Assembly: GCA_045577175.1 (NCBI GenBank)
Contig: JAZNHT010000023.1
Coordinates: 51,377 to 115,376 of the forward strand
Source: SIG701 sp045577175
GTDB taxonomy: Bacteria > Bacillota > Clostridia > Oscillospirales > CAG-272
Direction of reading: 5' to 3'
DNA: 64,000 nucleotides
Shown here piece by piece: positions 50,137-58,730 of the stretch; within the stretch, counting starts at the first letter, position 1, and each line of letters begins with the position of its first letter. Both the position numbers and the translations under genes were made by a program. Below the pieces are notes generated by a model that was not told the DNA's origin, did no database searches, and worked only from the letters and a program-made list of their open reading frames with translations.

Positions 50137-51174
50137 ATGATCAATATAGGGAACAAGATCCGGGAACTTAGAAAAAAGAAAGGTATCACCCAAGAGACAC
50201 TTGCCTCCGTTCTGTCTGTTTCTCCCCAAGCAGTAAGCAAATGGGAAAGTGGTCTGACATATCCCGATATGGAAATGATACCTGTTATCGCGGGATACTT
50301 TGAGGTTTCAATGGATATTCTTTTTGATTATAATGTTCGTGAAATGAACGCAAAAATCGAAAAGATTACAGATGAAGCGTGGAAATATTTCTTTGACGAT
50401 ACACCGAGATATATAAAAACGATCAAAGCCGCCTTGCAGGAATATCCCGACAACGAATTTTTGCTCTGCCGTCTGTTAGATGCTTACGAATACGCTTTGC
50501 GTAATCAAGATGATATCTCGCATCTTGATGAGTTGATAGAACTTTCTCAAAAAATCATTGCCGAGAGCACGGATTTTCTCCGGGTATGTAACGCAAAGGA
50601 CTGCCAAGCGGCGGCATATTTAAAAAAAGATGAATATCAAAAGGCTAAGGAGGTATTGGAAACGCTTCCTCTCGCCTTTGATATTCGCAACAGTACGATT
50701 GCCTTCCGTTTGTCCGGGAAAGATAAACTCCGCGGCGCAACCATGTCAAGATGCCATCATTTACAGAGTCTATACCAGGCTTGTATGGAAGAAGGTAATG
50801 CTTGGTTTAACATGGATCAGCATCCCGAGGTCAAGTTCCGCGATTATACTCCCGATGATTATATTCCCGAGGCTTTGAAATGCTATCAAAAAGGACTCCG
50901 TGTGCTTACAACCTTCCTTCTGACAGATTACTATGATAATCCCGCAGATCAATACCTTTGGGAAGGAATGCAAACGTTCCATTGGAGTTTTCTTCAGTGC
51001 ATTGCAGCTTGCTATAAAAAACTCGGTAATGCTGAGAAATGTGAAAAATATATTGCGGAAGCATACCACCTCATATCCGTTGTATGGAAGGACTTTGAGG
51101 AAAACAAAGAATACTACATGAAGAATTTCTACAAGTATCTGCACGAATATGACCTCGCAGAATATATCAAATAA
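50137..51174 (+). CDS. XRE-family regulator with C-terminal TPR-like helical domain
   Basis: 345 aa. The HTH_3 domain (about 5-60) has IRELRKKKGITQETLASVLS, VSPQAVSKWESGLTYPDMEM and IPVIAGYFEVSMDILFDY. The remaining 280 residues are helical, with TPR-like spacing (YQKAKEVLETLP, ALKCYQKGLRVLTTFLL, CYKKLGNAEKCEKYIAEAY), as in peptide-sensing or MBF1-like Clostridia regulators. The coding DNA is visibly more AT-rich than its surroundings, with many AAA, GAT and TAT codons, and repeats flank it on both sides, suggesting recent arrival. GGAGG lies 9 nt before ATG 50137. Confidence 0.9.
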   Translation: MINIGNKIRELRKKKGITQETLASVLSVSPQAVSKWESGLTYPDMEMIPVIAGYFEVSMDILFDYNVREMNAKIEKITDEAWKYFFDDTPRYIKTIKAALQEYPDNEFLLCRLLDAYEYALRNQDDISHLDELIELSQKIIAESTDFLRVCNAKDCQAAAYLKKDEYQKAKEVLETLPLAFDIRNSTIAFRLSGKDKLRGATMSRCHHLQSLYQACMEEGNAWFNMDQHPEVKFRDYTPDDYIPEALKCYQKGLRVLTTFLLTDYYDNPADQYLWEGMQTFHWSFLQCIAACYKKLGNAEKCEKYIAEAYHLISVVWKDFEENKEYYMKNFYKYLHEYDLAEYIK

Positions 51175-51180
51175 TCTTTG

Positions 51181-51208
51181 CCCCGCCTTGTGCGGGGTTT
51201 CTTCTTTG
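51181..51208 (+). terminator. Terminator of the XRE gene
   Basis: CCCCGC / GCGGGG stem, CTTGT loop, TTTCTTCTTTG tail. Confidence 0.82.
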
Positions 51209-51226
51209 TTTTACGCATATGAAAAA

Positions 51227-51343
51227 AGCCTTCTCCTGTGGGAGAAGGTGGCAGCCGTAGGCTGACGAATGAGGAGTCTTTTTCGTTTGTTCAAACACCT
51301 CATCCACCGCTAACGCGGTCCCCCTTCCCCTGCTGGGGAAGGC
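51227..51343. repeat. Inverted-repeat element (MITE-like), about 117 bp
   Basis: Left arm 51227-51275 (AGCCTTCTCC..GGAGAAGG..TGACGAATGAGG) and right arm 51294-51343 (CACCTCATCC..CCTTCCCC..GGGGAAGGCT) are inverted copies with mismatches. Each arm folds into its own hairpin. This CCTTCCCC...GATGAGGTG pattern is a widespread intergenic palindrome in gut Firmicutes. It lies between the XRE gene and the end of copy G of the seven-gene array and has no ORF. Confidence 0.7.
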
Positions 51344-51384
51344 TATTCAATTTTTTGCTAATCTTACAGAGGCTTCCTTTTCTT

Positions 51385-53118
51385 TTACCCTACCCAGTTG
51401 GGCGGGAATGTGGAAATATCGTATCCATCGATGGACAAAACGCGGTAGTATTTCGGGGTGCAGTATTCCATATTGACCGCCTCGTGTCCCGTTTTGGTGA
51501 TCGCGTTGGAAACCGGTCTGTCCTGCGAGGAGTGGCAGAAGTTGTAGACGGAGAAATTCTTCACGCCGAGCTCGCGGAGGAAATCCCACCACTCAACCAT
51601 CTTCTGCGGATTGTTTCTGATGCTGGACGTCATACCGCCGAAAAATTCGACGCCGTATTTTTCGGCAATTTCGAGATACTTGGGATAGCCCTTCTTAATG
51701 CGCTCGGCATCGCCGCCGAGGACACGGCGCACCATGTAGCGCGTGCGGGAGGATGCCTCGTATTTTTCCATATTGAACAAGCCATCCTCGCCGAGGCAGG
51801 TACCCAAGTCCTCAAAAACCTCCATATTATCGCCGCAGATGTGGTCGATCAGCCCTTCTTTGGCAAGCGTCTCGATGTCAATACCGATGCGCATCGCCGT
51901 GTCGGGATCGAAATCGGTGATGACGTTGATCGGCACATGTCTGCCCATCTCCGCATCCAATTCGGTATGAAGATCGCGGACGAACTCCGTGAGGAAATCG
52001 CACCAGACCGATTTCAGTCTCGGATCGTCCATCGGCACACGGCGCGCATCCAGTCCGTCATAGCGGCGGGCAAATTCGTCGAGCACCGGCTGCTCAAACG
52101 CGATATGGATACCGCGGTGGGCGATGAGCGACACGCCGTCGTAGCCGAGCGAGACGACAAATTTCAGAAAATCGATCACATAGCGGCGCACCTCGGGATA
52201 CGCATAGGAGCAGATCGCCGCCGTGCGTCCGTCGCGCGTCTTGCAATAGAACTCCGGATGCGTATCGACAAACGTTCTCTGCAGAAGCGGTGCCCATGGC
52301 GTAACAAACGAAGCCATACTCATGCGGAGACCGGCATACAGCTTCACACCCATGCCGTGCATGAGATCAAGCCGCGCCTTCGTGATCTCTTCGAGATTGG
52401 AAGCAACCGCACGGCAGGCGTTTTCATACCGCGGTCTGCTCGACATCAGCCGACGCACACGCGGATTCGGCACGTCTTTTTGGAACGCATAAAAATGGTC
52501 AAGAACCTCCTGCGTGCAGATTTTCGTGTCGGTATTCTTGACGGAATACAGCTTCATGAGCGTATCCTCGACACGATTTGAACCGTAGACTACGTTGTGG
52601 TCATTGTCAAAATGGACGTGCAGATTCCGTCTGCCGTCAGCACTCGCGTAGTCTTTCCACTCGGCGACCTCTTCTTCGGTCATCGGTACACAGCGCAGCC
52701 ACACAAGCGGCGTGAGACGGCGGAGCGTCTCATGCTTGCGCATGATAATCTCACTGTCGGTGAGATCGGCACAGCACCAGAAATGCTCCTCTACCCACTC
52801 CATCCTCTGCCACTGACCGCCTGCCGGGATCGCGGAATCGTTGATGATCGTGAAAACGGGATCGGTATCCAGCTTCAGATGCAAGGCAAAGCCGCCGTCC
52901 AGCCGCCACGAGGCGACAAAGATTTTATACCAGCCCTTCAAATTGGGAACAAACGTGATGTCCGGCGGCGTGGCATCGTCGGGCGTGAGGATGCACATAC
53001 CTTTGACGTCACAAACCTCATACTCCATGGCATTCCACAGCGTTTCGCTCGGTGCCTCGCTCAGCACCTCGGGATTTTTAACCAATTCATGCAGATTGGA
53101 CAGTACAATTCCTTCCAT
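51385..53118 (-). CDS. Array copy G: TIM-barrel glycoside-hydrolase-like paralogue
   Basis: 577 aa, last gene of unit E-F-G. No signal peptide. N-terminal beta-rich region about 1-180 (GWYKIFVASWRLDGG, FWCCADLTDSEI, WLRCVPMTEEEV). The barrel starts at about 185 with RNLHVHFDNDHN and continues LYAGLRMSM, TRDGRTAAICSYAYPEVRR, GYDGVSLIAHRG, HVPINVITDF, HICGDNMEVF, YGVEFFGGMT, VKNFSVYNFCHSS and YYRVLSIDGYDISTF. The strand-5 position holds Asp430 where copies A-D and F have Glu, and the VITG motif is VITD. It retains the terminal NWxG. It lies 18 bp after copy F. Confidence 0.85.
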   Translation of the reverse strand: MEGIVLSNLHELVKNPEVLSEAPSETLWNAMEYEVCDVKGMCILTPDDATPPDITFVPNLKGWYKIFVASWRLDGGFALHLKLDTDPVFTIINDSAIPAGGQWQRMEWVEEHFWCCADLTDSEIIMRKHETLRRLTPLVWLRCVPMTEEEVAEWKDYASADGRRNLHVHFDNDHNVVYGSNRVEDTLMKLYSVKNTDTKICTQEVLDHFYAFQKDVPNPRVRRLMSSRPRYENACRAVASNLEEITKARLDLMHGMGVKLYAGLRMSMASFVTPWAPLLQRTFVDTHPEFYCKTRDGRTAAICSYAYPEVRRYVIDFLKFVVSLGYDGVSLIAHRGIHIAFEQPVLDEFARRYDGLDARRVPMDDPRLKSVWCDFLTEFVRDLHTELDAEMGRHVPINVITDFDPDTAMRIGIDIETLAKEGLIDHICGDNMEVFEDLGTCLGEDGLFNMEKYEASSRTRYMVRRVLGGDAERIKKGYPKYLEIAEKYGVEFFGGMTSSIRNNPQKMVEWWDFLRELGVKNFSVYNFCHSSQDRPVSNAITKTGHEAVNMEYCTPKYYRVLSIDGYDISTFPPNWVG

Positions 53119-53136
53119 AAAAAATCTCCTTTCAGA

Positions 53137-54870
53137 TCAGCAGCGCCAGTTCGGCGGATAGGTGGACATGTCATACCCGTCAAGCGACAGAATACGGAAA
53201 TACCTCTGCTCGTAAAAATCGGGATTCGTCTCATCATGTGCGGTGAGGGATGCGGCATTCGTCACAGACTGGGATTTCGCATACTCCAGGTAGTTGAAGA
53301 AGGAAATGCTGGTAGCTCCGAGTTCCTTCTGCATCTTCACCCAATCGACGAACTGTTTGCCCGTGTTTGCGGACGGATTCATACCGGCGAAGAACTCCAC
53401 GCCGTATTTCTTCGAAATCTCAACAAACTGCGGTGTGCCGATCTTGACGTTTTCGGGATCGTAGCCAAAGTTGCGGCAGACAACATACCGCTTGCCGAGC
53501 TGCTCTTTGTATTTTTCAAGATCAATGAGCCCGTCCTCGGAGAGACAGTCTCCCAAACGCTCATAGGTGGACATCGTCTCGGCGCAGAAATAATCAATGA
53601 GTCCTTCACGGCAAAGTGCTTCAACATCGATACCGACGCGGCGGGAAATCTCGGGCGAATGGCCGGTGATGACGTTGATCGGAATATGTCTGCCAAACTC
53701 CGCATCAAGCTGATCGCGCAGAGAACGGACGAACTGCGTCATAAAATCGCACCACACGTCCTTCAGGCGCGGATCGTCCATCGGAACGCGGCGGGCATCC
53801 AAGCCGTCATAGCGGCGCGCAAATTCATCGAGCACAGGCTGTTCAAAACCGATGTGCATACCGCGGTGGAAGATGAGCGACACGCCGTCATAGCCGCGCG
53901 CAACGGCGCGCTTATAGTAATCGATGACAAACTGATGCGTCTCTGGATACGCATAGGAGCAGATCATGCAGGTGCGTCCGTCGCGCGTTTTGATATACAG
54001 CTCGGGATGCTCGTCAACAAAGGTGTATCTCGCATACGGCTCCCACGGTGTCATGACATTGGCAAGGCTCATACGGAATGCGGCAAAGAACTGCACGCCG
54101 ATGCTGTGGAGATACTCGGCACGGACTTTAACAATTCTGTCCATATCCGCCGCAAGCGCGACGTCTTTCACCTGAGCAAGACTCTTATGACGCGCGGAAA
54201 GGAGGCGGCAATTTTTCGAGAAAACAGCGTCATCCACAACGTCGTTCAGAATCTCCTGCGAGCAGATTTTTGCATGGGAACGGCTGAGAGGAACGTAGCC
54301 GAGCACAAGATCCTCATCCGTTTCAAAGCCCATACGGTAGTCAAAGGCGTTGTCGTAGTGAACGTGGAGATTCCGCTTCCCTTCGGGATTCATATACTCC
54401 TTATAAGCGGCGATCTCCTCCTCGCTCATGGGAACAAAGCGGAGCCATGTAATCGGAATGATGAGCCCCCACCGCTTATATTTGCGAACGAGAATCTGCC
54501 TGTCGGTCAGATCGGCGCAGGTGAAATAAAACTCGCGCATCTGCTCGCCGCGATGCCATACGCTGGGCACAGTGCCACCCCAGTCGGAATTGAGCATGGA
54601 AAAATGCGGCTCGTTATCCAGCTTCATCTGCAAAGCGACACCGTGTCCGAGATCCACGGATGCGACGTAGATTCTGTACCAGCCTGTGAGCTTCGGATCA
54701 AGCACAAGATCGCCCGGGAAAGAATCCTCTGCCGCAACAAGTGCGTTGCCCTGCACCTCCGCCGTTTCATACGGCATGATGCCCCAGACGTTTTCCGCCT
54801 GCTTTACATCGCTGATGACATCGGTGTTTTTCACGATTTCGTCAAGATTTGAAAAAACGATACCTTCCAT
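53137..54870 (-). CDS. Array copy F: TIM-barrel glycoside-hydrolase-like paralogue
   Basis: 577 aa, middle gene of unit E-F-G. Start ATG 54870 follows AAAGGAG by 9 nt and begins MEGIVFSNLDEIVKNTDV. Barrel motifs: RNLHVHYDNA, FFAAFRMSL, TRDGRTCMICSYAYPETHQ, GYDGVSLIFHRGMHIGFE, HIPINVITGHSPE, YFCAETMSTY (Glu), YGVEFFAGMNPS and ISFFNYLEYAKSQ. It differs from the others in FYFTCADLTDRQI, and in replacing the NYCHD segment by NYLEY, so strand-7 chemistry may differ. It ends NWRC instead of WRG. The 114-bp gap to copy E has only weak hairpins and no clear terminator. Confidence 0.85.
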   Translation of the reverse strand: MEGIVFSNLDEIVKNTDVISDVKQAENVWGIMPYETAEVQGNALVAAEDSFPGDLVLDPKLTGWYRIYVASVDLGHGVALQMKLDNEPHFSMLNSDWGGTVPSVWHRGEQMREFYFTCADLTDRQILVRKYKRWGLIIPITWLRFVPMSEEEIAAYKEYMNPEGKRNLHVHYDNAFDYRMGFETDEDLVLGYVPLSRSHAKICSQEILNDVVDDAVFSKNCRLLSARHKSLAQVKDVALAADMDRIVKVRAEYLHSIGVQFFAAFRMSLANVMTPWEPYARYTFVDEHPELYIKTRDGRTCMICSYAYPETHQFVIDYYKRAVARGYDGVSLIFHRGMHIGFEQPVLDEFARRYDGLDARRVPMDDPRLKDVWCDFMTQFVRSLRDQLDAEFGRHIPINVITGHSPEISRRVGIDVEALCREGLIDYFCAETMSTYERLGDCLSEDGLIDLEKYKEQLGKRYVVCRNFGYDPENVKIGTPQFVEISKKYGVEFFAGMNPSANTGKQFVDWVKMQKELGATSISFFNYLEYAKSQSVTNAASLTAHDETNPDFYEQRYFRILSLDGYDMSTYPPNWRC

Positions 54871-54984
54871 AAATTAAAGCTCCTTTTCTAAATATCGCAC
54901 ACGCCGTTTTACGGCAATTACGGTTTAAGCACTAAAAATCGGCTTCCGCCTCTAAACGCGAAACGGTACACAGTCGGTGTGATT

Positions 54985-56703
54985 TCAATGCGGTCGAAAC
55001 GTGGAAATGTCTATCCCGTCAAAGGAGAGCAGACGGTACGAGACGATACGGCAATACTCCGTATTCACCGTATCATGTCCGAATTTGGTTGTGGAATGAT
55101 AGACAGGCATATCCTGCGAGGAATGACAGAAATTAAAGAACGATATGTTCTTCACACCGAGTTTTTTCAGATCGTTTACCCAGTCGATGTACTCCTGTGC
55201 GCACGTTTTGTAATTCGGCGAAAGCGGGGCGAAATAATCGATACCGTATGTATCCGCGATGGACTGAAACTGAAGAGAACCCTCTTTTGTCAGCTCCCAA
55301 TTTTCTCCGCATCGGCGTCCGAACACGGACTGTATCCGCAGAATCCTTTTGTATTCGTCGAGATTGATAAGACCGTCCTCATCCAGCATACCGCCGAGAC
55401 GCTCATACGTCTCCATGCTGTCGGAACAGATATGGTCAATCGCTCCCAATTTCGCCATCATTTCAACATCGACGCCGACACGGCGGGAAATCTCGGGCGT
55501 GTAGCAGGTAATGACGTTAATCGGGACATGGCGACCGGCGAAGGCATCCAATTCCTCGTGCAGTCTGCGTACAAAATCTGCAAGGATACTTCCCCATACG
55601 TCTTTGATTCTCGCATCGTCCATCGGTACGCGCCGTGCATCCAGTCCATCATAACGGCGGGCAAATGCATCCAGTACAGGCTGTTCATAGCCGATGAACA
55701 AACCGCGATGGAAAATGAGCGACACACCGTCGTACCCGTATCCGATAAAGCGCTTGAAATACTCGATAACATAATCCTGCGTTTCCTTAAACGCATAGGA
55801 GGCAGCCGCCATGTGACCGCCGTCACGGGTGACGATACATGCCTCGGGATGCGTATCCATAAAGATATTTCTTGCACCTGAATCCGTAGGATAGCCGTTT
55901 TGTCCGAGCGTCATACGAATGCCGGCATAGGCAAGCACACCGAACTCGTGAAGCAAATCCACCCGCGCACGGGTAATCTCTTGCATCATGGCGGCTGCCT
56001 TTTCATTTTCATCGGTATACCGATTTGTAAACGCGCGCAGGCGGCGTGCCGTCGTATCCCTCGTTGAATAGTCATAGAGGCACTCATTTACCTCGTGCGT
56101 AACAAATTTCGCATCGGTATTCTCAACACTGTATAGCTTAATCAGAGAATCCTCTACAGAGTTCACACCGAAGATCACGTTGGTATCGCAATCAAAGTGG
56201 AGATGCATATTCCGATGCCCTTCCGGATTGATATACTCCTTATAGGCGGCAATTTCCGCATCCGTCATCGGCACACAGCGCAGCCAGACGAGAGGAGATA
56301 TATCCTCCTCGCGGCGCACCTTTTTTATCAGAATCTCACGATCGGTCAAATCGGCACATCGCCAGAAAAATTCCTCGACGTACTCCATACGGGGTGTCGG
56401 TCCGACAGGCGGATAGATAGAATCGTTGACAAGTTTGAAATACTTTTCGTTGTCAAGTTTCATCAAAAACGAATATCCGTCCACGATCTTCCAGGATGCA
56501 ATAAAGATTTTATACCATCCTGTCAGTTTCGGCTGAAGGATCAGATCCTCGGGAGAATCTCCTTCGCGGCTTACGAGGCAAGTACCTGTGAAATCCGTTA
56601 TTTCATACGGGATCATGCCCCAGCAGCCGTCGCGCATCGGTTCGGCAAAGGCAGAGGGATTTTTCACGATTTCGTTCAGATTTGAAAAAACAATACCGTC
56701 CAT
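54985..56703 (-). CDS. Array copy E: TIM-barrel glycoside-hydrolase-like paralogue
   Basis: 572 aa, first gene of unit E-F-G. ATG 56703 (MDGIVFSNLNEIVKNPSAF) has AGGAGGGG upstream; the longer frame runs back through the promoter and is rejected. Motifs: FWRCADLTDREI, RNMHLHFDCDTN, AYAGIRMTLG, SYAFKETQD (replacing SYAYPEVRR), GYDGVSLIFHRGLFIGYEQP, HVPINVITCYTPE, HICSDSMETYE, YGIDYFAPLSPN and ISFFNFCHSSQDM. Asp428 replaces the strand-5 Glu, and the strand-6 FFAGM is YFAPL. The C-terminus stops at STFRPH, lacking the usual WRG end. It could be the most altered active site or a drifting copy. Confidence 0.85.
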   Translation of the reverse strand: MDGIVFSNLNEIVKNPSAFAEPMRDGCWGMIPYEITDFTGTCLVSREGDSPEDLILQPKLTGWYKIFIASWKIVDGYSFLMKLDNEKYFKLVNDSIYPPVGPTPRMEYVEEFFWRCADLTDREILIKKVRREEDISPLVWLRCVPMTDAEIAAYKEYINPEGHRNMHLHFDCDTNVIFGVNSVEDSLIKLYSVENTDAKFVTHEVNECLYDYSTRDTTARRLRAFTNRYTDENEKAAAMMQEITRARVDLLHEFGVLAYAGIRMTLGQNGYPTDSGARNIFMDTHPEACIVTRDGGHMAAASYAFKETQDYVIEYFKRFIGYGYDGVSLIFHRGLFIGYEQPVLDAFARRYDGLDARRVPMDDARIKDVWGSILADFVRRLHEELDAFAGRHVPINVITCYTPEISRRVGVDVEMMAKLGAIDHICSDSMETYERLGGMLDEDGLINLDEYKRILRIQSVFGRRCGENWELTKEGSLQFQSIADTYGIDYFAPLSPNYKTCAQEYIDWVNDLKKLGVKNISFFNFCHSSQDMPVYHSTTKFGHDTVNTEYCRIVSYRLLSFDGIDISTFRPH

Positions 56704-56730
56704 AATTCCCCTCCTGATTGAGTTAAGACC

Positions 56731-56759
56731 ATTATACAGGATACCTTCCTTTTTGGCAA
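56731..56759 (-). promoter_or_regulatory. Sigma-A promoter of array unit E-F-G
   Basis: On minus: TTGCCA (56759-56754), 17-bp spacer, TATAAT (56736-56731). Confidence 0.8.
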
Positions 56760-56797
56760 GCATTTGTGCAAAATTTTCACAAAAAATCCTCCGATAA

Positions 56798-56836
56798 TAC
56801 AAACGCCCGACAAAAGCACATGCCTCTGTCGGGTGT
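56798..56836 (-). terminator. Terminator after array copy D
   Basis: On minus: CCCGACA / TGTCGGG stem with a 13-nt loop, then CGTTTGTATT. Confidence 0.6.
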
Positions 56837-56844
56837 TTTCGGAT

Positions 56845-58566
56845 TTATCCGCGCCAGGTGGAAACGTAGGTGGACATATCATAGCCGTCAAACGACAGCA
56901 CACGGTAGAAATTCGGTCGACAATATTCAAGATTCGGTGTGTGTCCCGTCTTCGCCGCCGCATGAACACTCGTGCGGTCACGGGAGCAGTCGTGGCAGTA
57001 ATTGAAGAAGCTGAAGCTCGTCGCGCCGAGGTCTCTGAGTCCCTGAATCCACTCCAGACGCTGCTCGGCATTTCCGCCCGACGGACTCATGCCGGCAAAA
57101 AACTCGACACCGTATTTCTTGGCGATCTCCAAAAACTGCGGTACGCCCTCCTTGAAAAGTCCCCAGTTACCGCCGATGGAGCGACAAACCACATACTTTT
57201 CGCGCAGGTGTTTTTCATATTTCTCCAGATCAATCAGACCGTCCTCGTCGATACACTCGGGAATGTGCTCGTAATGATCCATCGCCTCACAGCAGAAGTG
57301 GTCGATCAGTCCCTCCTTGCAGAGCATCTCAATATCGACGCCGGTACGTCTCGCGCATTCGGGCGTGTAGCCGACGGTAATATTGATCGGGATATGTCTG
57401 CCGAACTCGGCATCGAGCCCGGCACGGAGCTCGCGGACGAACTGTACAAAGAACTCGCCCCAAATATCCTTGATACGGGGATCGTCCATCGGGACACGGC
57501 GCACGTCAATGTCTGTTCCGTAGCGTTTTTCAAATATATCGCGCACAGGCTTCTCAAACGCCATCAGAACACCGCGGTGCGCGATCAGCGTAACACCGTC
57601 GTATCCGCGCTTCACCGCACGCTTGATGTAGTCAATGGAAAAGCGGCGCGTCTCGGGATACGTATAGGAACAGATCGGCGGAAAACGTCCGTCGCGCGTT
57701 TCGCAGTACAAGGCGGAATTTTTCGTGATCGCATACGGTGCAAGCGGCGCAGACGGCGCCATATTATAGCCGAGCGACAGGCGGAAACCGGCATACATCT
57801 TGATACCCATGCCGTGCAGCATCTCAAGACGCGATTTCACAACATCGTCCATGATTTTGGAGGCTTTGATGTTTTCCTGACAGTAGCGGAATGCTCTGGC
57901 ATCCAAAGCGCGTTCATGCTCGTCGGGCATATCCTCCTCGCCCACGTAATCGTCCATGATCTCCTGCGTGCAGATCTTTGTATCCGTATCCTTCACGGCA
58001 TACATGAGATCGGTGAAATTCTCGAGCTTATCCGCACCGAGATAGAGATTCGTATCGTTATCAAAATGAACGTGCAGGTTGCGCCGTCCGTCCGCGTTGA
58101 CGTAATCCTTATATTCTGCGATCTCTTCCTCCGTCATCGGTACGAAACGGATCCACGAATACATCGCGATGCGCTCGCCATCCTTATGGAGGATGATCTC
58201 GCGATCGGTCAGATCGGCACAGCACCAAAAGATTTCCTCGAAATACTCGTTTCTGTGCCAACTGGCAGGAGAGTTGTGAAAGCTGTTACAAATCGTGGCA
58301 AAGCGCTCCTCGTTGTCGAATTTGACACGCAGGGCAAATCCGCCGTCCATACGGCAGGAGCAGATAAAAATTTTGTGCCATCCGGTCAGCTTCGGGCTGA
58401 GCACAAGATCGTCAACACGCGCAATATCCCGTGTGACAAGCGCAGTACCCGTAACGTATCCTGCCTCATAGGGGAGCAGTCCCCATGTGTCATTCCGCTG
58501 ATACTCGCTTACCGCCTCTTTGTTTTTTACGATTTCGTAAAGGTTTGAAAACACGATTCCTTCCAT
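56845..58566 (-). CDS. Array copy D: TIM-barrel glycoside-hydrolase-like paralogue (own unit)
   Basis: 573 aa. ATG 58566 (MEGIVFSNLYEIVKNKEAV) has GGAG 7-8 nt upstream and a sigma-A promoter at 58614-58642; the longer frame is rejected. Motifs: GWHKIFICSCRMDGGFALR, FWCCADLTDREIILHKDGE, RNLHVHFDNDTN, MYAGFRLSLG, TRDGRFPPICSYTYPETRR, GYDGVTLIAHRGVLMAFEKP, HIPINITVGYTPE, HFCCEAMDHYE (Glu), YGVEFFAGMSPSGGN and FSFFNYCHDCSRD. It differs at VITG, which reads ITVG. It ends STYVSTWRG. It is monocistronic between its own promoter and terminator. Confidence 0.87.
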   Translation of the reverse strand: MEGIVFSNLYEIVKNKEAVSEYQRNDTWGLLPYEAGYVTGTALVTRDIARVDDLVLSPKLTGWHKIFICSCRMDGGFALRVKFDNEERFATICNSFHNSPASWHRNEYFEEIFWCCADLTDREIILHKDGERIAMYSWIRFVPMTEEEIAEYKDYVNADGRRNLHVHFDNDTNLYLGADKLENFTDLMYAVKDTDTKICTQEIMDDYVGEEDMPDEHERALDARAFRYCQENIKASKIMDDVVKSRLEMLHGMGIKMYAGFRLSLGYNMAPSAPLAPYAITKNSALYCETRDGRFPPICSYTYPETRRFSIDYIKRAVKRGYDGVTLIAHRGVLMAFEKPVRDIFEKRYGTDIDVRRVPMDDPRIKDIWGEFFVQFVRELRAGLDAEFGRHIPINITVGYTPECARRTGVDIEMLCKEGLIDHFCCEAMDHYEHIPECIDEDGLIDLEKYEKHLREKYVVCRSIGGNWGLFKEGVPQFLEIAKKYGVEFFAGMSPSGGNAEQRLEWIQGLRDLGATSFSFFNYCHDCSRDRTSVHAAAKTGHTPNLEYCRPNFYRVLSFDGYDMSTYVSTWRG

Positions 58567-58613
58567 GATTTCACTCCGTTTTTCTGTATTACCGCGCACA
58601 TTCGCTTGAAACA

Positions 58614-58642
58614 AGTATACCGAATTTCATCCGTTTTTTCAA
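58614..58642 (-). promoter_or_regulatory. Sigma-A promoter of array copy D
   Basis: On minus: TTGAAA (58642-58637), 17-bp spacer, TATACT (58619-58614). Confidence 0.75.
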
Positions 58643-58680
58643 TGTTTTGAAAAGACATTTTTCATTCCGTAATGTCCGAT

Positions 58681-58722
58681 TTGATAAAAGACCGAAACAG
58701 GAGAACACCTGCTTCGGTCTTT
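58681..58722 (-). terminator. Terminator of array unit A-B-C
   Basis: On minus: AAAGACCGAAGCAGG / CCTGTTTCGGTCTTT with one G-T pair, 6-nt loop, T-rich tail. Confidence 0.85.
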
Positions 58723-58730
58723 ATCCGGTT

